Assembly: GCF_047663525.1 (NCBI RefSeq)
Contig: NC_092600.1
Coordinates: 3,468,001 to 3,532,000, forward strand
Direction: 5' to 3'
From: Anas platyrhynchos
Lineage: Eukaryota > Chordata > Aves > Anseriformes > Anatidae
DNA length: 64,000 nucleotides
Numbering within the stretch: the stretch's first letter is position 1; every line of letters starts with the position of its first letter. Of this stretch, positions 19,684 to 30,760 are shown one piece after another. The position numbers and the translations under genes were made by a program. A model generated the notes under the pieces. The model had not been told where the DNA came from. It saw nothing but the letters and a program-made list of their open reading frames with translations, and searched no databases.

Positions 19684-22600
19684 CTGGACAGGAGGAAAGC
19701 CAAGAGCAAAGTATTTAAACCATGAATGAAGCAGCTCCCTTCCAAATAATTAAAAACCAGAAGCCAGCCTTTTAGCCTCTGCTTAAGTAAATTGAGAAGC
19801 GAGTTATTGATGTGCTCTGCCACAGCTATTGGGACACGTAAGATGAGGAAATCCCCACCCTATAATACTCTTTAACCGCTGGAGAATCCGTCCCACATAC
19901 CCACGTATGAAGTACATCACGAGTTGTATATTTGCACTAGAATGGATAATAAATTAACAGTATCTGTCATGTTTGCAATAACAGCAGACTCCGTTTTATT
20001 TTTTTCTAGTTTACAACCTGAGGAGAAGACCTGGCAGAGCTGTTTGACGAAAAATTCTTCTCTTGCAAAGTCTTTAGGTGGAAGCAGTCTTCCTTGGCAA
20101 AAGGAAGGGGAAATCCAGGAAAAATGAATGGGAAAAACCAGGGGCAATGCTGCTTTGGGGAAAACATTCATGCTTGACTTCAAATTCCCTGCCTTCCCCT
20201 GGGGAGTAATTCAGTGGGCTTGGTGCAGCTGGCCCAAAGGCACTGACAAATTGTTTACTTATTACGGAGCTTTGGTTTAAATCAGGCCCTTTACGTCTGA
20301 CACATCCACTTGATGCTGCTTCGGCTGCAGCCCAGCTTGGCTGCTTTGCTTTGGGCTCTGGAGGAGACGGCGAGCAGCAGAGGGGGAGCCTGCGCCTCTC
20401 CTGAGCGCACAGCTTGGGGCTGAGCATCCTCTGTCATTTTAATTGTGCCTTTTTTTTTTTTTTTTTTTAATTGTTTAAATGTGTTAAAAAAAATGATGAG
20501 GCCGTGTTCATCATCCAGGCCCCGTGTAGCTGCACCGGAGCTCGGTGAGCCCTTGCTCATCTCTGCAGGAGATGGGGCTTGCAGCTTGCTGTCTGCACTT
20601 AGATTTGGCTCAGGGACTGAATTCCCCAGTGGGTAAGAAGGATCAGGCTTTGGGGGGACTGTGCTGCACACAGAGGCTCTTTCCTGGCTGCAACAGGAAT
20701 TTGGCCATTCCCTTCATTATGGCTAGGGGTTATAACACCAAACATCAGGCATTTGTTTCTCTCCTTCTCATCTATCTAGAACAGACAGCTTGCAAAAAAA
20801 AAGAAATTAAATCCTCCTTGCAAAGGAGAAGGTGGTGGTGCATTCTACCAGCAAGCCACTTTTCCCTGGGAATGATGCAGTAGATAAAATTGGCACAGAT
20901 TTGTGGCATTAGAAGGTGTAAGTTCTGGTGTGTGTGACATGAAGTGGGGCAGTCTCTTCCCTGCATGGCTGACTGCTTTCCTTGTGACTGTGTGGAAGTA
21001 ATTAAGCTTTTCGTCTTGGCTTTTTACCCGTAAAAAGGAGGTGAGCGCACGTACGTAGCTGAGGACATCAGCTGACAAATAGTTTAACAGAAAACAAAGA
21101 CTATTTATAGCCGTAAGAGCCTAATCCTAAAATAGAAGGGAGGAGTGCATGTGGCAGGAAAGAAATCGCATCGAGCATCCGCTGATATTTGTAGGTTTGG
21201 AAATGAAATGCCTCCTCCGTGACGGATGCAGCGGTCACAGTGCGTGCCTGTGCACCACTGCTCGCCCCCGAAATTTCCACCTGCGGAGCAAACTCACACT
21301 TACCTGCCTTTCTCCTTCCATACTCTGTACCACTTCAGCAGCCTCACCGTGTTTTGGCGTTTGGGGTTCAGGCAGTGCTGCTGCTCGCCTCTGACCCGCG
21401 TCCACAGGGTCACGCTGCAAGGGAAGCCAGCAGGGGTTATAGGGGCACCGCAGCAAGCCCAGCCCGCTGCTCACCCTCCAGGAAATGCCCACATCCCTCA
21501 GAGCATTCACCCAGGCAGGCAACGGCAGGGTTTTCCCGCTGAGTTTTATGGCAGGCATCTGAGTTGTAAAAAGGCTGGAGCGGATCTTCAGCTGTTATCA
21601 ATCAGCGCGTGTCAGCCCTGTCCGCAGCGCTAGGCTAAGTCGTACCAGATGAAGACATACCCGGTATTTTTAATCAGGGAGCTTGCTCTGCCTGTCTGCT
21701 GGATATTTTCTTTTGAGGTTAATAGCTGACTTAATTAGGGTTCAGTCAGGCAGCCGCAAGGTCCTTGCAGGAGAGGGTTCCCTTAGGCTCAACAGCATTG
21801 CATGAAAGGGAAATGATCAGACCTGGATCATCGATCCCCCCCAGCCCTCCCCAGTCAGCAATATTTAAACACTTGCACATGGCAGGGTGCCCACCCGGAG
21901 GGTGAGCTCTGAGCCCAGGGCACTCAGCGAAGCCCTCCTGGTCAGTCTGCCACAGCCGAGGTGATGTGGGAGATCTGGAGCTGCTTCCCAAAAGGGTGGC
22001 TCTCCAGAACCATTAAGACTGCTACCATATCTCAGGAATCAAAGTCAAGTGGTTTTCCATTTTTGTTACTCATTTTTTTTTGTGATCAAAAAACCCTACC
22101 TAAACCTAATTTTTTTTTTTAATTTTTCTTTTTTTTTCTTTTTTTTTTTTTTTTCATTTTCTGTAAATACCATCCATAACAGGGAAACGGTTTTCAATCT
22201 AACCAAAATATTGTAATGGAATTAGTTAAACACTGCTAGAAGCACGAGCAGAACAATGGCAGAAACCCAGAGATATCTGTGTAAATTGATGGGATTCTAG
22301 CGTGGTTCGGTTCTGAAAGGAGCTGTGTCTCCCCCAGCCCAACAAGAAGCCCCTGCAAGCTTTCCCAGATCCCCTCCTGGTGCAGAGAGGGCAGCCCTCA
22401 CTTGACATAAAACCCTGCAGGTTGCCTCTCAGCCCAGCTGAGGGGCTCACCACGTTTCCTAGATCAGTGTCAGACACTGGGCTCAATTTCTTCTTCCCAT
22501 CCAGCTAATCTCCTTCCCTGCTTGCTGTCTCCACTCGACGTCCAACAGGTACAAGCTGAATTCATCAGAACAGGGCAATTTTTGGGTGATTTGTTGCCAG

Positions 22601-25600
22601 GACTTGGCCCTTCCCAAATGCATAGCAAAACAGCTGATGGCCTCGGAGAGCCTCTGGGGCTGCAGACAACAGAAGGGCAGGGTCTCTGCTGAAAGCTAGG
22701 GTCTGTTTCTGCTCTAAGTGCACTCAGCCAGCCCTGAGGGGATCAGTACATTGAAGAGGAGGAGAGCAAATCCAGGAGCTCACTGAAGGCACGAGACATG
22801 CAAGGTTTAAGGGACTCGAGGTTAGCGTGACATTTCTCCATCCAGCAGCCACCTTCCTGGCCGTGCTGTCTGCGCTGCCTGATGTCAGACCTTGGCTTGA
22901 GTTTCCCGTGTGACAGAGCACAGGAGGTATTTCCAGAAAGGCAAAATCTCAGGAGGAGAGGAGCAGGAGCAGCTCTGGAAACCAGCAAGTCCCAGTTGTG
23001 CACCAGGAGTGAAGGAGGGCAGCTCGGGGATGATCAGAGCAGCGAGGAGGAGATCCATGGTGTGTGCGCCTCTTGGGGAACGACTGAGGCTTTTCTCACA
23101 GACACTTTGATCTGATGCTGGGTGTAGGTTTTCTCTTCTGGAAGTGGGATGGCAGAGGGGACATCCCTGAGATGTCCCTGTGGTCCCCAGAGATTCCTGT
23201 GTGCTCCTTGGTGCTGAGGGCACAGCCTTGGGTGGTGGCATTTTGGGGTACCCTGAGCTAACCTGGCCCTGCCATGGTCTCATGGCAATGCCCCCTTAGG
23301 GTGCAGGTGTGCTGCAAGAGTTTTTTGGCAGGTGTAAGGGGACATTAAAGGGCATTACAAGAGCTGATACTCTGGGCAAGGAGTTGGCTGAAGCTCCTTT
23401 CTTACATAAAGGTGTCTTACACCTTTATGAGCTCCTTCAGGTGGGATTTGGGGATCTGAAGGTCCCTGAGCCCAAATCCTCCTGATGTGTCCATCCCTCC
23501 AGCACTGGGACGAGCACCCCTGGGCCAGCATGTGACACACCAGAGCTTCATGCCCCACACATCTTTTCTGCAGCTCTGCCTACGAGAACCCTGTCCCCAG
23601 GCCATCAGGGTCCTGGTTTGAGTCCTGAGGGGTTTTGACCGGGCTGAGGACTCGGTTTGGCTCTCTTTTACGCTGTGCCACAGCTCTGCTGGAGGGTGTG
23701 TGGCCAAAGACACATTCCTTCCTAAACTGCGTCCAGACACCCACGTCTAATCTGCAAAACACCACGAACATCACGTTCCTCTCACGTGAGAAGACACAAG
23801 AGATTTTGAGGAGGGCAGGAGGGGAACCAGCTTCACCGACTCATTTCAAACAATCACCACAGCAACAAACACGGGGGTGCAGGAATTCAGCTCTTCCGTG
23901 CCTTGTCCAGAGACTCCTGACAAATTGGTTCTCTAAATATTAATTTAAGCTTGGTTTCGACATGGACCTCAGGCTTTGTTGGGGTGGCTGGAAGGGCAGT
24001 GGTGGCAGCACGTCAGCTGGCCCCGGGGGTGTCCCCAGGAACACGGGAGAGAGATGGGATGGCTCTGTCCCAGAGCTGCTGTGAGCCTCCAGGCTTGAAT
24101 AGCATCAACCAGCCTGCTCGTGTGAGTTTGCTGATTTCCCAGCTTTCTTTTTCAAGCGAGAAGTTGTAGAGAAGTTGTACCAATGAGCTGTATTTCCTCA
24201 CCCGGGTGCTCCCCTCCCTGCTGGCTGCTGAGCCTGGCCCTGCCGCTCGTGGGCTGCTGGGGTGGGAGCAAGGAGCGCTCCCCTGCACCACGCTAATGCT
24301 GCTCGAAGGTCGACGCAAAGAAAGTAAAACTTCAAGGAGCTGATTTGGGCAGCGATGCTCCTCTTCAGGTGCTGTTAGCTCGTCCTGGCTTCAGAGGATT
24401 GGGGCTGAAGATCCCTGAGCTGTGCCTTGCTCACGGGGATGCTGGTGTAAATCCGGAGAAGCCTGGTATGGATGCTCCGTCCCTCCTCCGTAGCCTCTGT
24501 GGAGCCTGGCCAGCCATTTCTGCGGCTTCTGGGGTTTTGCCATGATTGTGCCAGTCCCGTGGGCAGGATTTGGCCCCGGGGATGTTACAGAGCACAGCGT
24601 GGTGGGGCAGGGTGCTGAGGTCCTGTTACAGCAGCTTTCTGAGATGCTGTGTTGTGAACGCTGGAGTAAATCAGTCCGTGGCTTTTTGGGGTGTGCAGCT
24701 GCTCTCAGGATCCTTTTTTCCCCTCTTAGGTGACAGGAGCTCATTGCAGTCTTCTCTGTTAACCTGCCCCTCTGTTGTTATCCAGCCCCATGTGCTGGTG
24801 CTTTGTAGGGCATTGTAAATTTATACAAAACGGGACAGAAAAACCCCACAAACCACCCATATTTAAAATGAGGGGGAAGAAAACACCTCCTCTTGATCCA
24901 ACCATCAGAGATCTCAAAAATCCCTATTTCCTTGGTTTAATTCTCCAGGGCATTGCTTTGGGATCCCGGCAGCATTGTTCACAGCTGTCAGTGAGGGTTG
25001 GAGGGAAGCACTCGCTGACACCCGGGGTGCTCCCACCGGGCACGGGGGGGTCGATCGCCGCCGGCCGAGGCAGGCAAAAAAAAAATAAAATAATCAGACT
25101 CTGTCTGGGATAACAACTCCTTGCAGAAGGCACCACGGACCAGATTCTGCTCTTGTTCTTACTCTGCTCATCCAAAGAAACTTGAGTGAATAGTTCTGGG
25201 TTTTACAGCAACAGCTCGCGGTCGTGTCTGTCCCTGTTTCCACTCAGACTAACGAATCTCCTCTCCTCGCTGCCTGCTCAGGAACGAATCCTTTGAGCAG
25301 ACAACTCTGTCAGAAACTGATAGCTGGGGTTTTGATCAGAGTTACAAATTTGACTGCATCTGTTACAGCAAATGACTGTTCCTGGGAGTGCCACGGCACG
25401 ATGAAAGCAGAGAACAAAGAGGGAACTTGCAGGGTAAAGCAAAGCAACTCAGTGACAGGGAAACAGGGCGAGAAATGAAGGAAAACTTACATAATCATCT
25501 CCTCCACGCAAAACGGGTACCTCGGCTTTATTTCCAGCTTCCGTACATTAGAGAATCTGATCTTAGGACCTTTTCTGGAACATTTGCACTTTACGCCTGG

Positions 25601-26050
25601 AAGAGAAGGCATTTAACTGCAGAGCCTCCTGCATACCAAGCGTCCCTGCCCACAGCCTGTGTGCCCCTGCAAACTCCAGCTCGGTCTTGCAAGCCTCAGT
25701 GGAAAAAGCTGAATTTTGTAACGCTGGTGAGCTTAAAAAGGGTAATGCTTCCTTTGCTACGTCCCACGGAAAGGTAGCGGCTCCCTGAGAAATGGACTTC
25801 GGAGCACTACGTGTGTTCTGGGGCTCGGGAAATAGGGGAGCTTTTTAAAGTGCACCTGCTGTGATTAAATGTGATTGCGTTTAGCAGGAGGAAATGAAAG
25901 AGCCGGGACTCACTTAGAACTGAATAAGCAAACGCAGTTCTCGGTGAGGTTCTCACCGCACTCGTGTCTCGCCCAGACTTTGTGGGACTTTCAGTCCTTT
26001 TGCCTCTCCCGGGTGCTCCGACGCATTCGCAGCCAGACAAAAGCTGAGCA

Positions 26051-26081
<31 letters not shown>

Positions 26082-26555
26082 TGGGGTTTTTGTGCGCAGC
26101 AGAAAGCGGCACACTGGCAGCCTCGGTGCAATTCGTGCCACCACGTCAAACCCGGCTCTGTCTTCCCCGTGCGAGCCACCGTGCGTTTTCAGGAGATATT
26201 GGAGGTGTGTTCCTGAATGACCAGGGGCACAGCCTGGTGCTCAGCACCGGGGGCTTTTCGGCTTGCAGGGAAGCCCCAACTTTGCCGTTTGCACTTCCCC
26301 GCTGTTTCCACTTTTGGGGACACCCACAGCTGCCTTACACCTTTCCGTGCATCACCTTCCCGACATGCAGGGGACCGCCAGACCCTCCTCGGGGGTCTCA
26401 GGAAACGAATCAAAAAATAGCGGAGAAGCAACCCCCGGAGAGAAGTTTAAATAGGAATAGGCAGAAAAAAAATTAAAAACCAGACCCTTACCTTCCGCGC
26501 TGGCTAAGCACATCGCGATGAACAAGAGGAGCAAAGCCGCTGTCAGGAGCTTCAT
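19668..26555 (-). CDS. CXCL14: C-X-C motif chemokine 14, four coding exons
   Basis: This is a secreted chemokine of skin and other epithelia that acts on immune and other cells, with antimicrobial activity known for mammalian forms. Joining 26555-26492, 25596-25491, 21414-21304 and 19683-19668 on the minus strand gives an open frame of 98 residues with consistent GT-AG junctions and phases. Residues 1-22 are a signal peptide ([20 protein letters not shown] then EG). The mature form of about 76 residues begins [14 protein letters not shown] and has the four chemokine cysteines at mature positions 3, 5, 29 and 49. It ends in a basic amphipathic stretch and the diagnostic CXCL14 tail RVYEE. There is no ELR before the CXC. 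It is one residue shorter than human between cysteines 3 and 4. The start has a good Kozak context (CACCATGA), and no ATG occurs between the inferred start site and this codon. Introns are about 0.9, 4.1 and 1.6 kb. Confidence 0.96.
19684..21303 (-). other. CXCL14 intron 3
   Basis: The donor GTAAGTG is at 21303 and the acceptor AG at 19685-19684. The intron has a T-run at 20450-20468. I see no other gene or recognisable transposon inside. Confidence 0.85.
21304..21414 (-). CDS. CXCL14: CXCL14 coding exon 3
   Basis: This is 111 bases between the acceptor CTTCCCTTGCAG and the donor GGCAG|GTAAGTG. It encodes [18 protein letters not shown] onward to [12 protein letters not shown], carrying the fourth cysteine and the C-terminal helix. 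The human VSRYR loop is replaced by a WTRVR-type sequence. Confidence 0.95.
21415..25490 (-). other. CXCL14 intron 2
   Basis: The donor GTAAGT is at 25490 and the acceptor AG at 21416-21415. It is mostly unique sequence of mixed GC, with T-rich tracts at 22072-22154. No other gene is recognised. The open frames inside (up to 132 codons, both strands) lack any domain. Confidence 0.85.
22072..22154. repeat. T-rich low-complexity tract
   Basis: These are several T-runs of 8-18 bases separated by short unique words, within CXCL14 intron 2. Confidence 0.75.
25491..25596 (-). CDS. CXCL14: CXCL14 coding exon 2
   Basis: This is 106 bases from the acceptor GCCTTCTCTTCCAG to the donor GATTAT|GTAAGT. 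It encodes the mature N-terminus [19 protein letters not shown] and on to YPFCVEEMI, with three of the four structural cysteines. It ends in phase 2, with an Ile codon split AT|C into exon 3. Confidence 0.95.
25597..26491 (-). other. CXCL14 intron 1
   Basis: The donor GTAAGG is at 26491 and the acceptor AG at 25598-25597. It contains a T28 run at 26051-26078 and otherwise unique sequence. A first intron this close to the promoter may hold regulatory sites, but none is distinct. Confidence 0.85.
26051..26078. repeat. Poly(T) run in CXCL14 intron 1
   Basis: This is an uninterrupted T-run of 28 bases. On the transcript it is poly(A). Confidence 0.9.
26492..26555 (-). CDS. CXCL14: CXCL14 coding exon 1 (signal peptide)
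   Basis: This starts at ATG 26555-26553 and encodes the hydrophobic leader [20 protein letters not shown] then E, plus the first base of a Gly codon, before the donor GAAG|GTAAGG. The leader is the short avian/reptilian type, without the N-terminal extension annotated on human CXCL14. Confidence 0.95.
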
Positions 26556-26728
26556 GGTGAGCCAGCGGGTGCCTCAAAAGCGCCGGGGGGGGTTAATTTG
26601 TCCCCTCGCCGGGTCCCGGTCCCGGTCACTGTCACTGTCCCTGTCCCAGTCTCTGTCCTGGTCCCTGTCCCCGGGGCGGCTGCGGGCAGGGGAAGGAGCG
26701 GCTGCGGGCGGTGCTGCTGCCCGAGCTC
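26556..26728 (-). other. 5' untranslated region of CXCL14 (inferred)
   Basis: This is GC-rich and contains no ATG on the transcribed strand, so translation should begin at the chemokine ATG. It includes a degenerate hexamer repeat. The start site is inferred from the TATA-like box. Confidence 0.5.
26611..26673. repeat. Degenerate hexanucleotide repeat in the CXCL14 5'UTR
   Basis: These are about ten units of GGTCCC/GTCACT/GTCCCT/GTCTCT type on the + strand, read as GACAGG/GACCGG on the transcript. In another frame it encodes an Asp-Arg repeat, which is not translated in this model. Confidence 0.75.
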
Positions 26729-26751
26729 TGCCGCTTTCCCCCGCGTGTCCT

Positions 26752-26761
26752 CTTTTAAAAG
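26752..26761 (-). promoter_or_regulatory. TATA-like box of CXCL14 (CTTTTAAAAG)
   Basis: This palindromic TTTTAAAA word in a GC-rich setting lies about 200 bases upstream of the ATG, placing initiation near 26720-26730. Further upstream are TTTAAATGAG and CATATTAATGAG words (26768-26793). A CpG-rich stretch continues to about 26860. Confidence 0.5.
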
Positions 26762-26869
26762 GGCTCATTTAAAGCTGCCGGCTCATTAATATGCAGAGCG
26801 ACCGCGCGGCTCCCTCCGCTTCCCGGCCCCGGGAGAGAGGGCGGGCGGCGGGGAGGGGGCGAGAGAGAG

Positions 26870-27112
26870 AGAGGGAGGGGAGGGGATGGGATGGGAATGG
26901 GGTGGGATGGGATGGGGTGGGAAGGGATAGGGCAGGATGGGGCAGGATGGGGTGGGGTGGGTGGGATGGGGTAGGATGGTACAGCAAATGGGATGGGATG
27001 ATTGGGTTGGGATGGGATGGGATGGGATGGGATGGGGTGGGATGGGATGGGATGGGATGGGATGGGGTGGGATGGGATTGGATGGGATGGGATGGGATGG
27101 GGTGGGATGGGT
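26870..27112. repeat. (GGGATG)n-type G-rich minisatellite
   Basis: GGGATG/GGGGTG pentamer-hexamer units fill this stretch on the + strand with mild interruptions (26985-27010). The left edge is GAGA-rich. Dozens of GGG runs separated by 2-3 bases make it a strong G-quadruplex former. It abuts the CXCL14 promoter. Confidence 0.92.
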
Positions 27113-27115
27113 GCC

Positions 27116-30000
27116 CTGCATGCTTCTGCTGGGCAGTGGGAGCAGGGCAGCGTGGTGGAGTGATGGGAGAAGGGCAGTGGGGCATCCAGACACAGAAGGA
27201 GAATTTGGGAGGTCTCACCTGCCTGCAGGGTCACCTAGGGCTGCTTTCAACCTTAGAGGAAAATTTGGTGAAATCAATGGCAAAACAAACAAACAAACAA
27301 AACTCAACAAGAACAAAACAAAAAAAAAAAGTAAAGAAAATCTCCTAAGAGCGGTGTTAGGTGGGCTTGGTTTATGGAGTATTTTAGGAAATCCGATCAG
27401 TTTAGGGTTGCTTTAACAAATGCACAAGCTCTGTTCCACTCTGTGAGGAGCAAGGTGACAAGAGGCAGAAGCCCCGTGGATGCAGATGCTCCTTCCCTCT
27501 CCTCTCCTGGTGCCGACTCCGCTCACAGCTAGCAGAGCATCCTTAAAACCCCCACTCCAGATCTCTGCCTGTGGGGCTGAAATGGGCAAAAATCACTCAG
27601 GTCTGATCTCCTTCGTTGAAATGCATCCGAAATACATTGCTAACAAATGCTGCTGCCCATCCCCGCTCCGTGTCAGCCCTTCTCCCAGCACATTTACCCA
27701 CCTCACGTACCCACAGACCCCACGAGCGACCCAAACCCCAAACCCATCCCTGGGGGTGGCTGGGGAGCCCCCTCCACGCTCTCCCGGCCCCGGCAGCGTT
27801 TTAAGTTTCCCCCCCTGGCTTTTTTCCTGCCGGCTCCCATTGGCAGCGGCCTTCCCGCGGCGTTCCCTGCTGGGGTGTTGGCAGGCAGTGAGTACAGCCC
27901 TACCACACACAGCCTGCACGTTGCACGCAGGCGGTGGAGGCAAACGCCTTGTTCCCGGCCCTGGGCTTCATGCGGGACGTGCCGACACGCAGGGAACAGC
28001 CTGCGTCGGGACTGAGGCCTGGGGGGGCGGCGGACGTGGCTTTTGGGGGCTTTTGGGGTGAAAAACCCATTTGTGGGTAGGGTTGCGCAGCTGCTACTGG
28101 TGTGATGGGGCTGGGGGGGAGGTTTTTGCTGGGCTCTGGGTGTTTGTGCTGCACAGCTCTACGCCAGCTCTGAGTCTCCTGTTGAAGTCTGCTGGGGATG
28201 TGATGCTCTGCGTGCTGTTAAATGTTAAAGAGATTTTTTTTTTTGTTGTTGTTGTTCCATAGCCTGGTGATAAAAACAATCACCTGAGGCATGGGGGGAG
28301 CTCAGCTCAAACCTCTGAAAGGTGCTGCCGGTATCCAGCTGCTTCCACGGGGAAGAGAAAAAGCTGGAGGGGAAAAAGCTGGGTTCAGAGTGGGGGGGAT
28401 GCTGGCAGGGCACTGGGGACACTCAGCATCAGGTCACCCCCGTCCCATCCCAGGGCTCCATCCTGCCCCCTGCACCTCGCTCTCCATGCACAGGAGCAGC
28501 CCCAGGCTGTGCTCATCCTGCACAGAGGGGGGCTGTGGGAAGAACAAGCTCTTTTTTTTTTTTTCCCTCCCCCTCTGCTAATAAAAATTTGGGTGCAGCT
28601 TTAGCTGTCGGCAATTTGAACTTCCCCCAAACCGGGAAACTCGTGTCCAGGCTGGAGAAAAAACGAAGGAAATTCTTGAGCTTTCCAAAAAGCGAATCCC
28701 CTCGTCTTATGTGGTTCTTGTTAGTGTTGAAAGAGCCAAGCTCGTGTGATGTTTGGTAAGCAAAGGGCTGCTTTAGCTCCAGTTTACGTGGGGAAATGGA
28801 TTTGTGTGACATGTGTGGGTACGGAAAATACACCCTGTGTGCCCGGGCAGTTTGGTGCCTGTGTGCCAAGTGCTGGCTTTGACAATAATTATTTCTGAGA
28901 GCTCAAACGCTTCTCTGGCCTGCTAGGACAGATTTTGGTAGCCACGTATGGCTGCCCAGACACCTGCTCAGTCTCAGAAGGATGGTCACAGAGGAGGAAG
29001 GAGTTCTGGCGGAGGATTTTAGGGAAAGGAGAGGTGTAGGGAATTCACCAGTCTGACCCTAAAGAAGCCCTGCTCATCCAGGTGTATTTCCTTTGTGCAA
29101 GCACACGCTGAGCTGATCAGCACACACTGATGCCTTGTGTGCCTGCAGCATCTCCAGGAGATCTCCAAAGCCTGATTTTGCCCCCACAAAAGGAACTTTT
29201 AGGACCACAGTCACTGAGGTCTGGTCACTGCCCTTGGTCCTGCAGATGGGATGTGCTCAGAGAGCCGTGCCTGTCCCCAGGGGAGCACCACGGTGTGTGC
29301 AGCACATCACCTGCCTCATCTAGCTAATTAGAAAGACATTGTTCCCTGTGAAAGGTCTGTCATTTCATCACATTAAGTGCTGGTTATTTCGAGTACAGGA
29401 TGAGCTTCAGCTTGGATTAACTGTCCTTCAGAACGTCGTACCAGGAAGATGAAGATGCTGCCATTGTGGGAAATCTTGGCAAAATGGCCATGAAACAGAA
29501 AACTTATTTATTGCCAGGGAAGCAAACTGATGTGACTAGCTCCTCTGTGTTTAATGTATAAGAATATCCCAACCAGCCCGGTGAGGAGAAGATTAAGCAG
29601 TTGCAGTGACGTGACATAATCCCTGCAGCTCCTGTCAGGAACTCGGGGCAGGAATTAGACTTAAACGTTCGCTAAAAAAATGCAGAAATGAGGTGGAGGC
29701 GCAGAGACGTGTCGTGTGCTGTACGCAGCATTTTTCCTGGGTGGTGCAGTTCGCTCTTCGAGCCTTTTTGGCTCCTCAAGCAGTCTGTGTTTGGCATCAG
29801 ATCCGACGTGTGGTGTGGGCGAGGTGGTGTGAGCCTCCTGGGGCTCACGGGCCCTCAGCTTCACCACAGAGCCAGCCCCAGATGGGAGTGAGTGGGGGAA
29901 TTGCCTCAGATTTCGGGATTGTGTTGCAAGTCTGCTCCTGCTGTGCCCTCCTCGGTCATCGGCGGACGTGCTAAGGGCTGTGGTCAAGGCTGCGTTTTCA
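27116..30000. other. Intergenic upstream of CXCL14, no gene seen
   Basis: This is unique sequence with an AAAC-type tract at 27282-27330, a short GTT repeat at 28241-28256 and a T-run at 28551-28564. The 193-codon open frame at 27480-28061 is Pro/Gly-rich, has no domain and lies in GC-rich DNA, so I treat it as chance. A small AT-rich block at 29320-29560 looks mildly enhancer-like. Confidence 0.5.
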
Positions 30001-30069
30001 CCTTTAGCTCCAAACGGCCCTTTCCTTTCCCCAAAAGCCATGAACAGTAGTTGTGTCATCCCTGCGTGT

Positions 30070-30760
30070 GTTTGTCTATCGTCGGTTGTAAGTCAAGGCT
30101 TTGGATTTCGCCTTTTGTCTCGGGAAACATGAAACATAATTCAGGGAAAACAGCTGTGTTCCCTTCTGCGGAGTTTCACAACGGATGAGTTCTGCAAAAT
30201 AAGCCGCGTATTGTTTTTGCAGTCACTGCTTTCTTTTGATATTTTCTTTTTATTTTTATTTCCATTATGAGATTAAACTCTAGACTCTGCTCCTTCTCTT
30301 GGGAACAGTTTTAAGACCGCTCTCTTCACAGGCCTAAATTATTCACCGAGCAGGATTTTTTTTTTTTTTTTCTGAGATCAGAACGAGTAGGTCTGATCTG
30401 GGGCTGCTGTCATGTGTGGGAGCCCTTTGAAGCTTGTCATCATGAATCATTAAAAGGGGCTGCAATAGCATGGCAAAACGGAGACCTGACACTTTGTGTG
30501 GGTGATCCGAGAATCACCTTTGGAGACGCACAAAAGGTTTAATCCTGCCCGTGGCTTTTTCTGTTGAGAAAATAGTAAGTTGTGTTTAATTTTCTACTGA
30601 CTCACTTCCTTGCGTGCTACAACTCACCGTTTGTTTTCACGTGCAAGCACAGTTTGCACTTCATGCCTTCCTCTCAATAGGCGTCTAAGCCGAGAGTCAC
30701 TGCAGGTATTTATTTTGCATGGGATGACGCAACGAGTTGGATCATTGTTTTGTTACCCAC
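30070..30760. promoter_or_regulatory. Candidate conserved non-coding block
   Basis: This is non-repetitive AT-rich sequence apart from a T-run at 30357-30371. It has ATTATGAGATTAAA near 30265, ATCATGAATCATTAAAAG near 30440 and GTGTTTAATTTTC near 30583. It lies 3.3-4.0 kb upstream of CXCL14. The texture resembles a conserved enhancer; no alignment was made. Confidence 0.27.

Noticed and set aside
26574..26768. 64-codon frame with Asp-Arg repeats at the CXCL14 promoter, a possible upstream ORF
   Set aside because: Its ATG lies upstream of the TATA-like box, so it should not be in the transcript, and its repeat follows from the hexamer DNA repeat.
26755..27416. Several open frames of 135-185 codons in the GGGATG minisatellite on both strands
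   Set aside because: The products are simple repeats (Gly-Trp-Asp or Pro-Ser-His) read from tandem DNA; there is no gene signal.
27480..28061. 193-codon plus-strand open frame upstream of CXCL14
   Set aside because: It is GC-rich, overlaps equally long frames on the other strand, has no domain and lacks splice or promoter support.
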